Assembly (NCBI GenBank): GCA_014529385.2
Contig: CM043957.1
Span: 85,191,881 to 85,255,880 of the forward strand
Length of the DNA stretch: 64,000 bases
DNA from: Adiantum capillus-veneris
Taxonomy: Eukaryota > Streptophyta > Polypodiopsida > Polypodiales > Pteridaceae
Direction of reading: 5' to 3'
Position numbers and translations under genes: made by a program
Notes under the pieces: generated by a model
Told to the model about the DNA's origin: nothing
What the model saw: the letters and a program-made list of their open reading frames with translations, nothing else
Databases searched by the model: none
Shown: piece after piece, positions 54,929-64,000 of the stretch
How positions within the stretch are numbered: the stretch's first letter is position 1
Layout: each line of letters begins with the position of its first letter

Positions 54929-55095
54929 CAGCATAACTGCAACAAAATTCTCACTTGATGAAACAGAAGTTGTCCAACTGACAAGATTAAACAATTGACC
55001 AAGTTCCGTTTCAAGTGAGAACATTATTATATTTTCCGGTCAATTGAGATAACATCACTTGAACCTGAACCTGATCATCAAACCCTTCCGCCATA

Positions 55096-58000
55096 ATGAA
55101 GCTATTGTTCATAAAATACCAGTACGACAATGAGCAAGGTGCCAAGATCTACAAAGATGGAATGGACCGCTATTGTGTAAAGATAGAGGAGAGACCTAGT
55201 GAGTTCAAGGACTTAGTGCCTGTGAGCTATAGCGGAGATAGATATCTAGATGACGAGGGTACCATGTACTTGGTAGTCCTAAACCCTAACATTGTGGACA
55301 AGTGGGGATTGATGGGCACCAAAGCCAAAGTAGATGAAGAACTTGAGGAGAAAGCACCAATAATGAACTTCCCTGATGCGAGGTTAAGAAGAGAGAATGA
55401 AACTACAAGGATCAACACTGATAACATCTATGTGGGGCTATACAAATATAATAATGGGGAGCAAGATCTCTATTATAGATGTGAAGAACCCTACACCGGA
55501 GAGTTGACAGACCAAAAAAGACTTTATGTCTTTACGTACACAGAGGGATCGAAAGTGAAAATTGCCGCTTACGACAAGTATGGCAGGCAATACTCAACAA
55601 TGGGCAAGAAAGAATTAGAAGGATATACATACTTTGGGGGACCACTACATCAGTATTATGTTACTTCTAGCTCACAAAGACCAGCACCAACAAATGGAGG
55701 GCAAAACCCAATGACGACAGGAGGACAAAGAACTCAGGCTGCTGACTCTTTCAGTCAACCTCAGTACTCGAAGCCCGGACCAATGGGATCATTACATTCC
55801 AGAGAGTCAATGGATACGAATCGAGGTAGTGCAGTTCCAATCCCCACGTATATCACTCCAGGTCCAAGGTTCGAAGCGGAACCATCACATTTACCTCCTA
55901 GTAGTAGATTCAGGGCGGGGGAACCGACAAGGGTAACCCATGAAGTCCATGATGCTAGAGAAAGCTTTAGCCGGGACACGGGAGCAATGAGATTGGTAGC
56001 AGACCATAGACGTATGAGACCATCTCAAGTAGGGAAGTGTATGCCAAAGAAGTATGGTGGTTCGGGAGATCCGTATGCACATGTGTCACTCTTTAAGCAA
56101 GTCTTAAGAGCTGAGCAGATAACAGATTTCCATACACAATACGAGGGATTTGGTCTTACTCTAGAAGGTACGGCATTGACATGGTTTCAACCACTGAACA
56201 TGGGGGGATTCCATGACATTGACCATTTGCTAAGAGAGTTTGCTGAGGAATTCTCAAAACGAGGGATTAAGCACAATACGGTCTCACAAATATATGCTTT
56301 TAAACAGAGAGAACACGAAAAAGTGAAGGAAGCTTCACTTCGCTTCAAACAATACATTGAGAGATGTCCAGTACGTGAACGACCACAAGATGACAGACTA
56401 TCTGTTCTCTTTATTGAGGGATTGAGAAACGACACTCTCAAGAAGGACTTGCACTTGAAAGCTTGTACAAGTTTCGAGCAAGTAACGAGAGAAGCATTGT
56501 ACTTAGTGGATAACTGTACGGTTTATGGAGAGGTGTCAGAGGATACAGATTTTGCATCCAGTAGCTCCTCCTCCATAGCGAGCGAGACTACCACTAAAAA
56601 GAATGTTCAAACAACAACCATGCCAAATGTAGAGCAAATGATAGAAGAGGCTCTAAAAAGGATGGCACCATACCAAAAACCATTGCCAAAAACACTGAAG
56701 TGGTGTGCTATTGAACAAAAATGGACAAACCATCCAACAGAGGAGTGCTATTACAACAAAGGGTATGTAAGGGAGCCTCAGTATGCACCTCCTGCTCAAT
56801 TAGCACCACCTCAAGTACATCCAGTACCTCGATACCCAACGGGAAATGTACCATGACCTATGGGGATAGAAAGACCGCAACCAGTATTGGGACAACAACC
56901 ACCTTTACCAGGAGCAAGACCAGTGGGCATTAGATATGCACCAACCTTAGAGAATCAGGAAGAACAAGCCTTAGTGCCTGTTCAAGCCTATTATGAAGAA
57001 TCTGGTGCACACATGTCTCCAACTATGTATTACCCACCAGAAGAACCCAAACAACCAGAACCATGGGGCATGATTGGGAATGTTGGAACACCAACAGTTA
57101 CAAGTGCTTCTGATGAAGAAAGATACAATTTGGACGCAAGAACATTGATGTTCATAGCTCATGGAGGGTTAACAGGACAAAGACCATCCTATCCACAAAG
57201 GACGAATCAAATGGGACCAAGACCAGCACTAGGACCCTGTTACAAGTGTGGAGGTGACGCTTATTGCACTGAGTGTGGGGTTACTCACTTCATTGAGGAT
57301 TGTTCAAAAAATCCAAACAAAGTGCAAAAGACGACATTGAATATGCTAGAAACTATTCCTACCAGCAGTGGGTCTGAAAATGAAACTCTGATACCAACGC
57401 AAGTTGTTACTAGAGCTCAAGCTAAGAAAACCACTAGAGAACCTGAGAATGGAAAGTTAGCGACTGAAGTGGTTAGTCAAGGACCGCGGAGTCAAAGAAA
57501 CACATGGAAAGCTAGAAAAGCACACATGAAGTTGAGAAAAGAACGTGAAGACGCTATTCTAGCTGAGGAACTAAAGCAAACGAAAGAAAGATTAGAAAAA
57601 CTTGAGAGTCAAAACGGGAAACGAGAGATGAGCCCTGAAAGAACGAAACAAAAGAGTATCAAAGAAACAACTAGCTTAAGCTCAGGGGGATCAGTGCTAG
57701 TCGACAAAGTACACGAACCATTGGATGCACTGATGAGAGATTACGAAGCTAGGTTAAAGAACAACCAAACATACGAACAGAGGTGGATGACATACCCAAA
57801 CGCGGAATTGGAAAAGCAGAGACTTGAAATGTGCCAGAGAATGATCGAGACTCCACAAGCCTTATTAGAACCACCAAAAGAAACAATGAATTGTGGAACG
57901 GAAAACCCAATTCAGCAAGAGACTATCGTTTCACGGGTAGCTGAAAAGACTCCCAGTGCACAAAAGCCTGAAAATACACACAAGGATGACCGCATAGTAT

Positions 58001-58425
58001 TGAACACAACCGATCAGGAGATAGAGAGTTTTCATCCAGTCATACAGAGGTCTTACGGAAGAGATGAGGATTACAATGAATTTTGGAAACAAGTGAGAGA
58101 GGCAAACTTTGCAAACGAGCTAAGTTGCCAAGCTAATCAAACAAATTGGGAAAAGGACATCACGACCCCTCCCATAGTGTAATTTGAGGCAGGATCTCAA
58201 GTGGACTTGGATCTGCAATCTTACTGGGGAGATGGGGGCTCTGTTAGAACAATGGAGAGCAAACCTCATTCACTGAATACTTTACCTTCATACTTAGGAG
58301 AGTATGAAGCAAAATCCGAGATTAGAGCACTTCCCTCACGAAGAATCTCATCAGAAAAAGTCATGGACTCGCAAGGATTGATAGATCTTGTCAACACCAG
58401 TGACATGCACTATCACTCTAGCTGA
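55096..58425 (+). pseudogene. gag: element C gag
   Basis: One frame from ATG 55096 with stops at 56854 (TGA) and 58180 (TAA). Residues 1-190 are an N-terminal domain also present in C2 (AKIYKDGMDRYCVKIEERPS, IYVGLYKYNNGEQ), which I cannot name. About 310-460 is a Retrotrans_gag core (KKYGGSGDPYAHVSLFKQVL, GTALTWFQPL, REFAEEFSKRGIKHNTVSQI, SFEQVTREALYLVDNC). After the first stop come a Pro-rich linker, a double Cys motif (CYKCGGDAYCTECGVTHFIEDC) and a charged helical region. The frame overlaps the start of pol by about 38 bases. Confidence 0.88.
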
Positions 58426-59941
58426 GCTTTTGAGGCTAAGACCACATATGTGGACCACTGTAGGAAAATGCTTGGAGAAATTTGGGATAAAAGACCCAAC
58501 ATCGAGACTGAAAGAGGGAATACAAGAGCTGAGTAAACCACAAAAGAACGCTAAGCCTGTACCCTTAAACAAGGTCGGAGAGTATTGCGAAGGTGAAGAG
58601 GGGAATACAACCTTACCAGTTGAATTCCAAGGAGTGAAGACGATGGCAATACTAGACATCGGAGCTGGGGTAGCCATTGCTACAAAACAAATCTGGAAAA
58701 AATGGGGGAAACCAGCAATAAGGAAGACTAGGTTGAAACTCCAATTAGCAGATGGACACATGGAGAAACCTGTGGGGTTATTAGAGAAAGTTGTAGTGAC
58801 TTCTTGCGGCATTGAATACGAACATACTTTTGCTATTGTCGATTTTGGCAAGGAGAATAACTATGATATCATATTGGGAAGACCATTCATGAGACAGTTG
58901 AAAATGGTCCAAGATTGGGGCTACGATCACATATACCTGAGAAATATGGAAACCACTACACGTGTGATCCTGAAAGACCATAGCTACAAAGATGTGAACC
59001 GAACACCGGTGGAGGAGTTTGATTCTGCTACTTTGGCGGGATCCGAATTTCCAGCTTGGTTAGGTAAACCCAAGGAGTTATGGATGTGTGGAGCTTCGAA
59101 ATGTGGAAGTCTGAAACGAGAAGAATGTGTTTTAGAAAGGGCTATCGAAGACGAAGCTTATCTAGGAGAACCCTTTCCAGAGGACACGCTTGAACCATTA
59201 GAATGGACACACATTCTAGCAACCCTAGATGTTTGTGCAATTCTGGATGGTCCCACAACAAAATTTTGCGACAAGGACGGGTACGACGTGGTTCCGTACT
59301 TCATGTTGAGAACTGTACTCGAAAAAGAAACTGAAAAGAACGATACACTGGAAAAGGAAGATGAAGAAGAGGTATTTCACGACATTCCCGATCATCCTGA
59401 GTGGGGAAATGAAGCAGACAACGAGTCAACGGACAATTCAAGCGAAAACGAAGAAACTATAACGGATGTCCGATTTTATGATTTTCCGAACCAAACTAAA
59501 CAACGCCAGAAACGCTATAGAGCAAAAAAAAAAACAAAGGGGGTTAGAACCAATCCGATGCCTAGAATAAGAGGAAAAAATCAATTCCTAATGCTAGTAA
59601 AGGCGGAAGATTGTGTTAAGGACAAGATTTCTGGAAGAATGAGAGGTAATGATCAAAAGAGCTTACGAAAAGACAAAAGAGGCTCAAGAAATCAAGTTCA
59701 ATGGAATGGAACGAAAATAGAAACAGAAAAAACAGAAAAGAACAAACGCAACAGAGAACACACGGAGTCCAAGTTAGAACGTAGAAACAAGTACAGAGAG
59801 CTCAAGAAAACTCTGAAAGAAGTTTGGACAACAGAATTTGAGAGTGGAGAGGACGAAAACGCCAAAACCAAGGAAAACATGGATGTTCCCTCTCACTATA
59901 GGAAATTCACAATAGAGGATAGGAAGGTGGTATTAACCTAA
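58388..59941 (+). pseudogene. pol: element C protease and linker
   Basis: Starts at an ATG (MSTPVTCTITLAELLRLRPH) that C2 also has. The retropepsin motif AILDIGAGVAIATK has its Asp at residue 90, with D-I-G in place of D-S/T-G. NYDIILGRPFMRQLKM is the second motif. About 300 residues of acidic then Lys/Arg-rich linker follow, ending in TAA at 59939. The frame then continues open into RT. Confidence 0.85.
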
Positions 59942-60889
59942 CCTATTCGAGAGAGAAAGGAGAACGAATCTTATGACGGACCGGAGGATGCAAAAAAAGT
60001 AGATTTAGCAGCTCCAGGTGAGACACCTAGACCGGTGTACATAGCCACAAATTTGTCTCCAAGCGAGGAAGAGAGACTTTTGAGTCTTCTCAGAGAGTAC
60101 AGGGATGTGTTTGCATGGTCTTATAAGGACTTAAAGGGAGTTGACCCATCGATATGCCAACACACAATCCCACTGAAACAAGACGCAAAGCCTAGCAGAC
60201 AGAGACCATACACATATAATGATACATTTGCTAAGCGAATCAAAGAAGAGATAGATAAGCTAATGGAAGCTGAATTCATATACGAGATTGAACACACCGA
60301 TTGGGTATCTCTGATTGTGGTGGTACCCAAGAAGAACGGAAAACTCCGAGTGTGTGTCAACTTAAAGAAAGTGAATGCTGCAACAATCCGGGACAATTAT
60401 CCCCTACCGATAACTGATCATGTTCTAGAGCGTGTATCAGGGAAAACAACATACTCTTTTCTTGATGGTTTTTCAGGATATAACCAGCTAGCCATAGCAC
60501 TGGAAGATCAACATAAAACAGCTTTTGCAACGGAGTGGGGAATTTATGCTTATCGGGTTATGCCTTTTGGTCTAACCAATGCTCCCGCAACCTTCCAGAG
60601 GCTGATGACGCATGCTTTCAAAGAATACTTAAGGTTGTTTCTAGAAATATACATGGATGACTTATGTGTACATTCTCTACTGAGGGATGAGCATCTAGAA
60701 CACCTAAGAAAAGTATTTGAGAATTGTAGGACATATCGCATTTGTCTCAATCCTGAGAAATGTGTGTTTATGGTCCGACAGGGCAGAATTCTGGGACATA
60801 TTGTCTCACAAAACGGAATATCCACGGATTTAGAGAAGATAAAAGTTATAGTGGATATGCCTAGACCAACCAATGCGAAACAAGTATAG
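59942..60889 (+). pseudogene. pol: element C reverse transcriptase
   Basis: Same frame as the protease. It reads REYRDVFAWSYKDLKGVDPS, VVVPKKNGKLRVCVNLKKVN, SFLDGFSGYNQLAIALEDQH, RVMPFGLTNAPATFQRLMTH and catalytic Y-M-D-D at 60650-60661. GRILGHIVSQNGISTDLEKI follows. All catalytic residues are intact. A TAG at 60887 interrupts it just before the RT thumb. Confidence 0.93.
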
Positions 60890-60895
60890 AGCTTT

Positions 60896-63097
60896 ATGGG
60901 ACATTGCGGATATTATAGACGATTCATTTCCATGTACGCTATAATAGGCCAACCACTTTACAGGCTAATAGTGAACTTTGAATGGACAGAGGAGTGTGAG
61001 GAATCGTTCAAGAAATTGAAAGAGGCACTCATTACTGCTCCAGTCTTGAAATCACCAGATTGGGAGAAGATATTCCATGTGCACATAGATGCTTCGGCAT
61101 ATGCAATAGGATGCATTCTGGCTCAGCCAGAAGAAGGAAACATGGATTTTCCTATCTGTTACGCCAGTCGACAGCTCAACAATGCAGAGAAGAATTACAC
61201 CACAACCGAGCGAGAGGGATTAGGAATGATATATGCTGTGAAGAAATTTCGGCATTATCTTCTAGCCAACAAGTTTGTGTTTTTTACGGATCACCAAGCC
61301 TTGCTCTACCTAGTGAATAAACCATGCAATACCGGGAGAATAGTGAGATGGTTCATTATCTTACTGGAATTCGACTTCACGGTAGTAGTAAAGAAAGGAA
61401 AAACACATCTTAGAGCTGATCATCTTTCGCGATTGACGAATGGAGAAGACCCTATAGGAGTAGATGACGACATGCCAGACGCGTACTTGTTCAACATAAA
61501 AATGATACCGAAGTGGTCTCAAAATGTCGTTAACCTATTAACCTATGGAGGAGAGTTCGATAGAAGAGAATACAACCAGAAACATATTGCTATTCAGCAA
61601 TCCAAGAATCTTCAATTGGTTGCAGGAAGGTTGTATCAATTGGGAAATGATCATGTTTTACGACTATGCATCAATCCTGAGGAATATAATATATATCTAC
61701 GCGAAGCACATGTTCAGGAATGTGCATTTCATTGTTCAAGAAGGAACACATATAGGAATTTGTTACAATTGGGAGTCTATTGGCCAGGAATGAAAGAAAG
61801 CGTACATGAATATGTCACTGTATGTATTGTATGTTCATCAAAACCACCAGCAGAGTATTCTACATTATATCAGATAACGATCGCTCCAGAATGGAGTCAG
61901 TATATTGTTGAATATCTCACAAATAGAACTTTCCCAAAAGGAACGTCAAAAGCTCGTCAGAAATCTGTAGAGACAGAAGCTAGAGATTACGCTTTAATAG
62001 GAGATCAACTCTATAAGAGATGTAAAGAAAACCAGCTTAGGATTTGCGCATCAGAGTCTGAGTATGTGATAATCCTAGAGCAAGCTCATGGAGGAGTAGG
62101 TGGAGGCCATTTCTCAGGTGATAAGACAACAAAACTTGTCTTAGCCGCAGGAATATGGTGGCCAACATTACATATGGACGCTGAGGAATACGTTCGACGG
62201 TGCGATGACTGTCAGCGGACCAAAGTACCACTTAAAAGAGATGATATGCCGCTTAGACCAATGATGGGGGCAAGAGCTTTTGCAAAATGGGGGATTGATT
62301 ATGTCGGACCCATTTCACCTCCTGCATATAAGACTCATGCACAATACATCATTGTGGCTACAGACTATCTAACAAAGTGGGTCGAAGCAAAGGCAACTCA
62401 AAAAGCAGATGCCAGGACCACGACACAATTTCTATATGAATACGTCTTTGTACGATATGGATTTCCAATAGAAATTGTGAGTGATCGAGGCACACATTTT
62501 ATAAATGAAGTGATAGAGATCCTTCTAGATGAATTCATGGTAATCCATAGGAAATCAGCCCCGTATCATCCACAAGCAAACGGACAAGCTGAGGCAACAA
62601 ACAAAACCATATGCACGGTCCTTACGAAGATTGTATCTGAGTCGAGAACTGACTGGGACCAGAAGTTGCATTCAACATTATGGGCATATAGGGTAGCATA
62701 TAAAACATCAATAGGAACGACCCCATATAACATGGTTTTTGGGCTAAATGCTATCTTACCAATAGCATTCTTGATTTCAACATTAAGGGTGGCTAAGGAT
62801 CTAGAGTGGACAGGGCACGAGCTTTCTGATAGAATAGATGACCTGAAAAAGCTAGATGAGCTTCGCCTAAAAGCAGTAGCTTCTATCTACGCTCAAAAAA
62901 GGCGACAAAAGGAATTTTTTGATAAGCATGTGCAGACTAAAGAGTTTAAGGTTGGGGACTATGTCCTAGTTTACACTCTGAAACAGCATGCTAAGAAGCT
63001 TAAAAAGCGAGGGAGGGGACCTCTGGTAATTAAAGATCTATCACCAAGTGGAGCCGTCAAGCTTGCTACATTAGACGGAGATGAAATGCCCAATTGA
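60896..63097 (+). pseudogene. pol: element C RNase H and integrase with duplicated zinc-binding module
   Basis: 733 codons. RNase H is complete: VHIDASAYAIGCILAQ, TTEREGLGMIYAVKKF, VFFTDHQALLYLV, RADHLSRL. Two consecutive modules follow, each with a WSQ...L segment, a GxLYxL/R strand pair and an H...H...C..C cluster. The first cluster spans 61702-61840 (EAHVQECAFHC ... VCIVC), the second 62081-62214 (QAHGGVGGGHFSG ... CDDCQ). The integrase core has GIDYVGPISPP, VSDRGTHF and GQAEATNKT, a full D-D-E. The C-terminal GPLVIKDLSPSGAVKL ends at TGA 63095, beyond which the frame stays open. Confidence 0.93.
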
Positions 63098-63889
63098 ATT
63101 AGTGGATGCAGAGTGAAAAAGTATCTTTTGCCGCTAACCCAAGACATGCTTCTCAAAATACATCAAGAAAAGCTGTGTGTCCAGAAAAAGAAAAAGATTG
63201 TGGAGGAAGCGCAAGCCCAGGTGAAGGAAAGAATGGAGAAAAGAAGACTACTACGTCAAAAACAGCGCAATGAAGGAGCACTACGAATAAACGCAGTCAG
63301 TATAACAGAAATGGATAATGACAAAGAAGAACCCATCATTGAATGCAAAGTAGGAACCAACCAAATCAAAGCCAGAGCACTATTGAATTCAGGAGCTCAA
63401 GCTAACCTACTTTCACTCAGTTTGTATAGACAATTGACAAATGACACTAAACTACAAACTGCCAAGCAAGAGTTAAAGAGTTACTCTGAGAATTCAATCA
63501 AAACTGTCGGATGCACATTTTTACATATACAGATTAACCAGTATGTGTATCCTCATATGTTTTACGTGGTTGAAGACCAAGCTACACAACATCCATTATT
63601 GCTAGGACAACCATGGCAGAAGCAATACAATGCAATGATTGACTGGAGTTTTGAATCAGTGCTTATCAAATACGAAGGTGAAAGTCAATCAGTTAAGTTC
63701 ACCAAAGAAACAGAGCCAACTCCAAAGGAAGAATCCAAGCACAAAGGTAAACAACAACCACAGAAAAAGAAGAAGCAATGGCAACCAAAATTTTCTATAC
63801 AACCGGATTACTCTTCGACGAGGAATTCTCAACAGTGGATAAGGAAGACAAGCAATAATATAACAGCTCAACCTTGGGAAAAAACGTAG
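63098..63889 (+). pseudogene. element C C-terminal extension with second retropepsin-like domain
   Basis: In frame with integrase after one TGA. It has a Lys/Glu-rich helix (IVEEAQAQVKERMEKRR), then a retropepsin-like domain: CKVGTNQIKARALLNSGAQANLL has N-S-G at 63386 where a protease has D-S-G. HPLLLGQPWQKQYNAMIDW is the usual second motif. A basic Gln/Lys-rich tail ends at TAG 63887, after which the frame is open again to the window end (SKLIWRPKKVVPKK). With Asn for Asp it should not be an active protease. This position in Athila elements is where env-like frames occur. Confidence 0.72.
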
Positions 63890-64000
63890 TCAAAGTTGAT
63901 ATGGAGACCAAAAAAGGTGGTGCCAAAGAAAACAAAGGTGGAAAACAGAGTCTTCAATACCAGACAACAGAGTGATTCCAGACAATCAAGGACAGTGAAA
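63890..64000 (+). other. continuation of element C beyond TAG, to window end
   Basis: Same frame as the pol extension, open to base 64000 and Lys/Arg-rich. The rest of the element lies outside. Confidence 0.55.

Larger units (their letters stand above)
53684..55095 (+). other. element C leader with four long palindromes
   Basis: 1.4 kb without coding sequence. The palindromes sit in the last 900 bp before gag. Short phrases next to them (for example aatctgtgaaaaaagac and aatctgggacaaaagac) also repeat, pointing to decayed tandem repeats. Confidence 0.75.
52740..64000 (+). mobile_element. element C: Athila-like Ty3/gypsy retrotransposon, 5' part
   Basis: 5' LTR, TGGCGCCGTTGCCGGG primer site, 1.4-kb leader, gag, then pol as protease, RT, RNase H and integrase, plus a further domain. 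It continues past the window end, so the 3' LTR is not seen. Only two stops in gag and four in the visible pol frame make it the youngest element here. The primer-site sequence is the one used by Athila-lineage elements. Confidence 0.88.

Overview
This window is nuclear DNA of a large-genome land plant, made almost entirely of nested LTR retrotransposons. The evidence is the mixture of plant retroelement lineages: a chromodomain Ty3/gypsy element, Tat-type Ty3/gypsy elements with a second RNase H, Athila-like Ty3/gypsy elements with the TGGCGCCGTTGCCGGG primer site, and a Ty1/copia element primed by initiator tRNA-Met. Decayed polyproteins, target-site duplications and short GT-AG introns fit the same picture. 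I see no tRNA, rRNA, CRISPR array or bacterial operon. The species cannot be named from the sequence.

Layout. 1-2839 and about 10732-11207 are remnants of an old minus-strand element (G: broken gag, zinc knuckles, a CTAGAC-rich stretch, a possible LTR). It is split by chromovirus A (2845-10726, minus strand), which has three LTRs, a duplicated primer-site fragment and a 5-bp target duplication AGTGA. 11208-12474 is non-coding. 12475-28263 is a tandem array of Tat-like family B on the minus strand: LTR, internal a, truncated LTR, internal b, LTR, internal c, LTR. An inverted, older B copy (B2, plus strand, 28264-33639) follows; it carries an 865-bp DNA-transposon-like insert with a 9-bp target duplication. 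B2 abuts a minus-strand, degraded Athila-like element (C2, 33640 to about 46 kb). C2 holds a copia element D (34846-41815, TSD ATGTG), which in turn holds a non-autonomous LTR element E (38417-40242, TSD TTGTC).

About 46.5-52.7 kb is a gene island without retroelement hallmarks. It has two plus-strand genes (F1, F2) converging on two minus-strand genes (F4, F3). F3 encodes an intact 429-residue protein whose last ~100 residues are a histone H3 fold with CENH3-like features behind a very long tail. A 75-bp near-perfect GC-rich hairpin lies between the convergent genes. Introns here are only about 50-75 bp. From 52740 to the window end lies the younger Athila-like element C (plus strand): 5' LTR, PBS, a leader with four long palindromes, gag, and pol with only three in-frame stops. 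C pol has a duplicated integrase zinc-binding module and a second retropepsin-like domain after the integrase.

The most unusual signals are (i) palindrome arrays in the leaders of C and C2, different in sequence but sharing position and ~285-bp spacing, (ii) the unusual C polyprotein, (iii) the H3-like gene with its hairpin-separated neighbours, and (iv) the multi-LTR structures of A and B. Protein homologies and repeat comparisons were made by eye; no database search was run.
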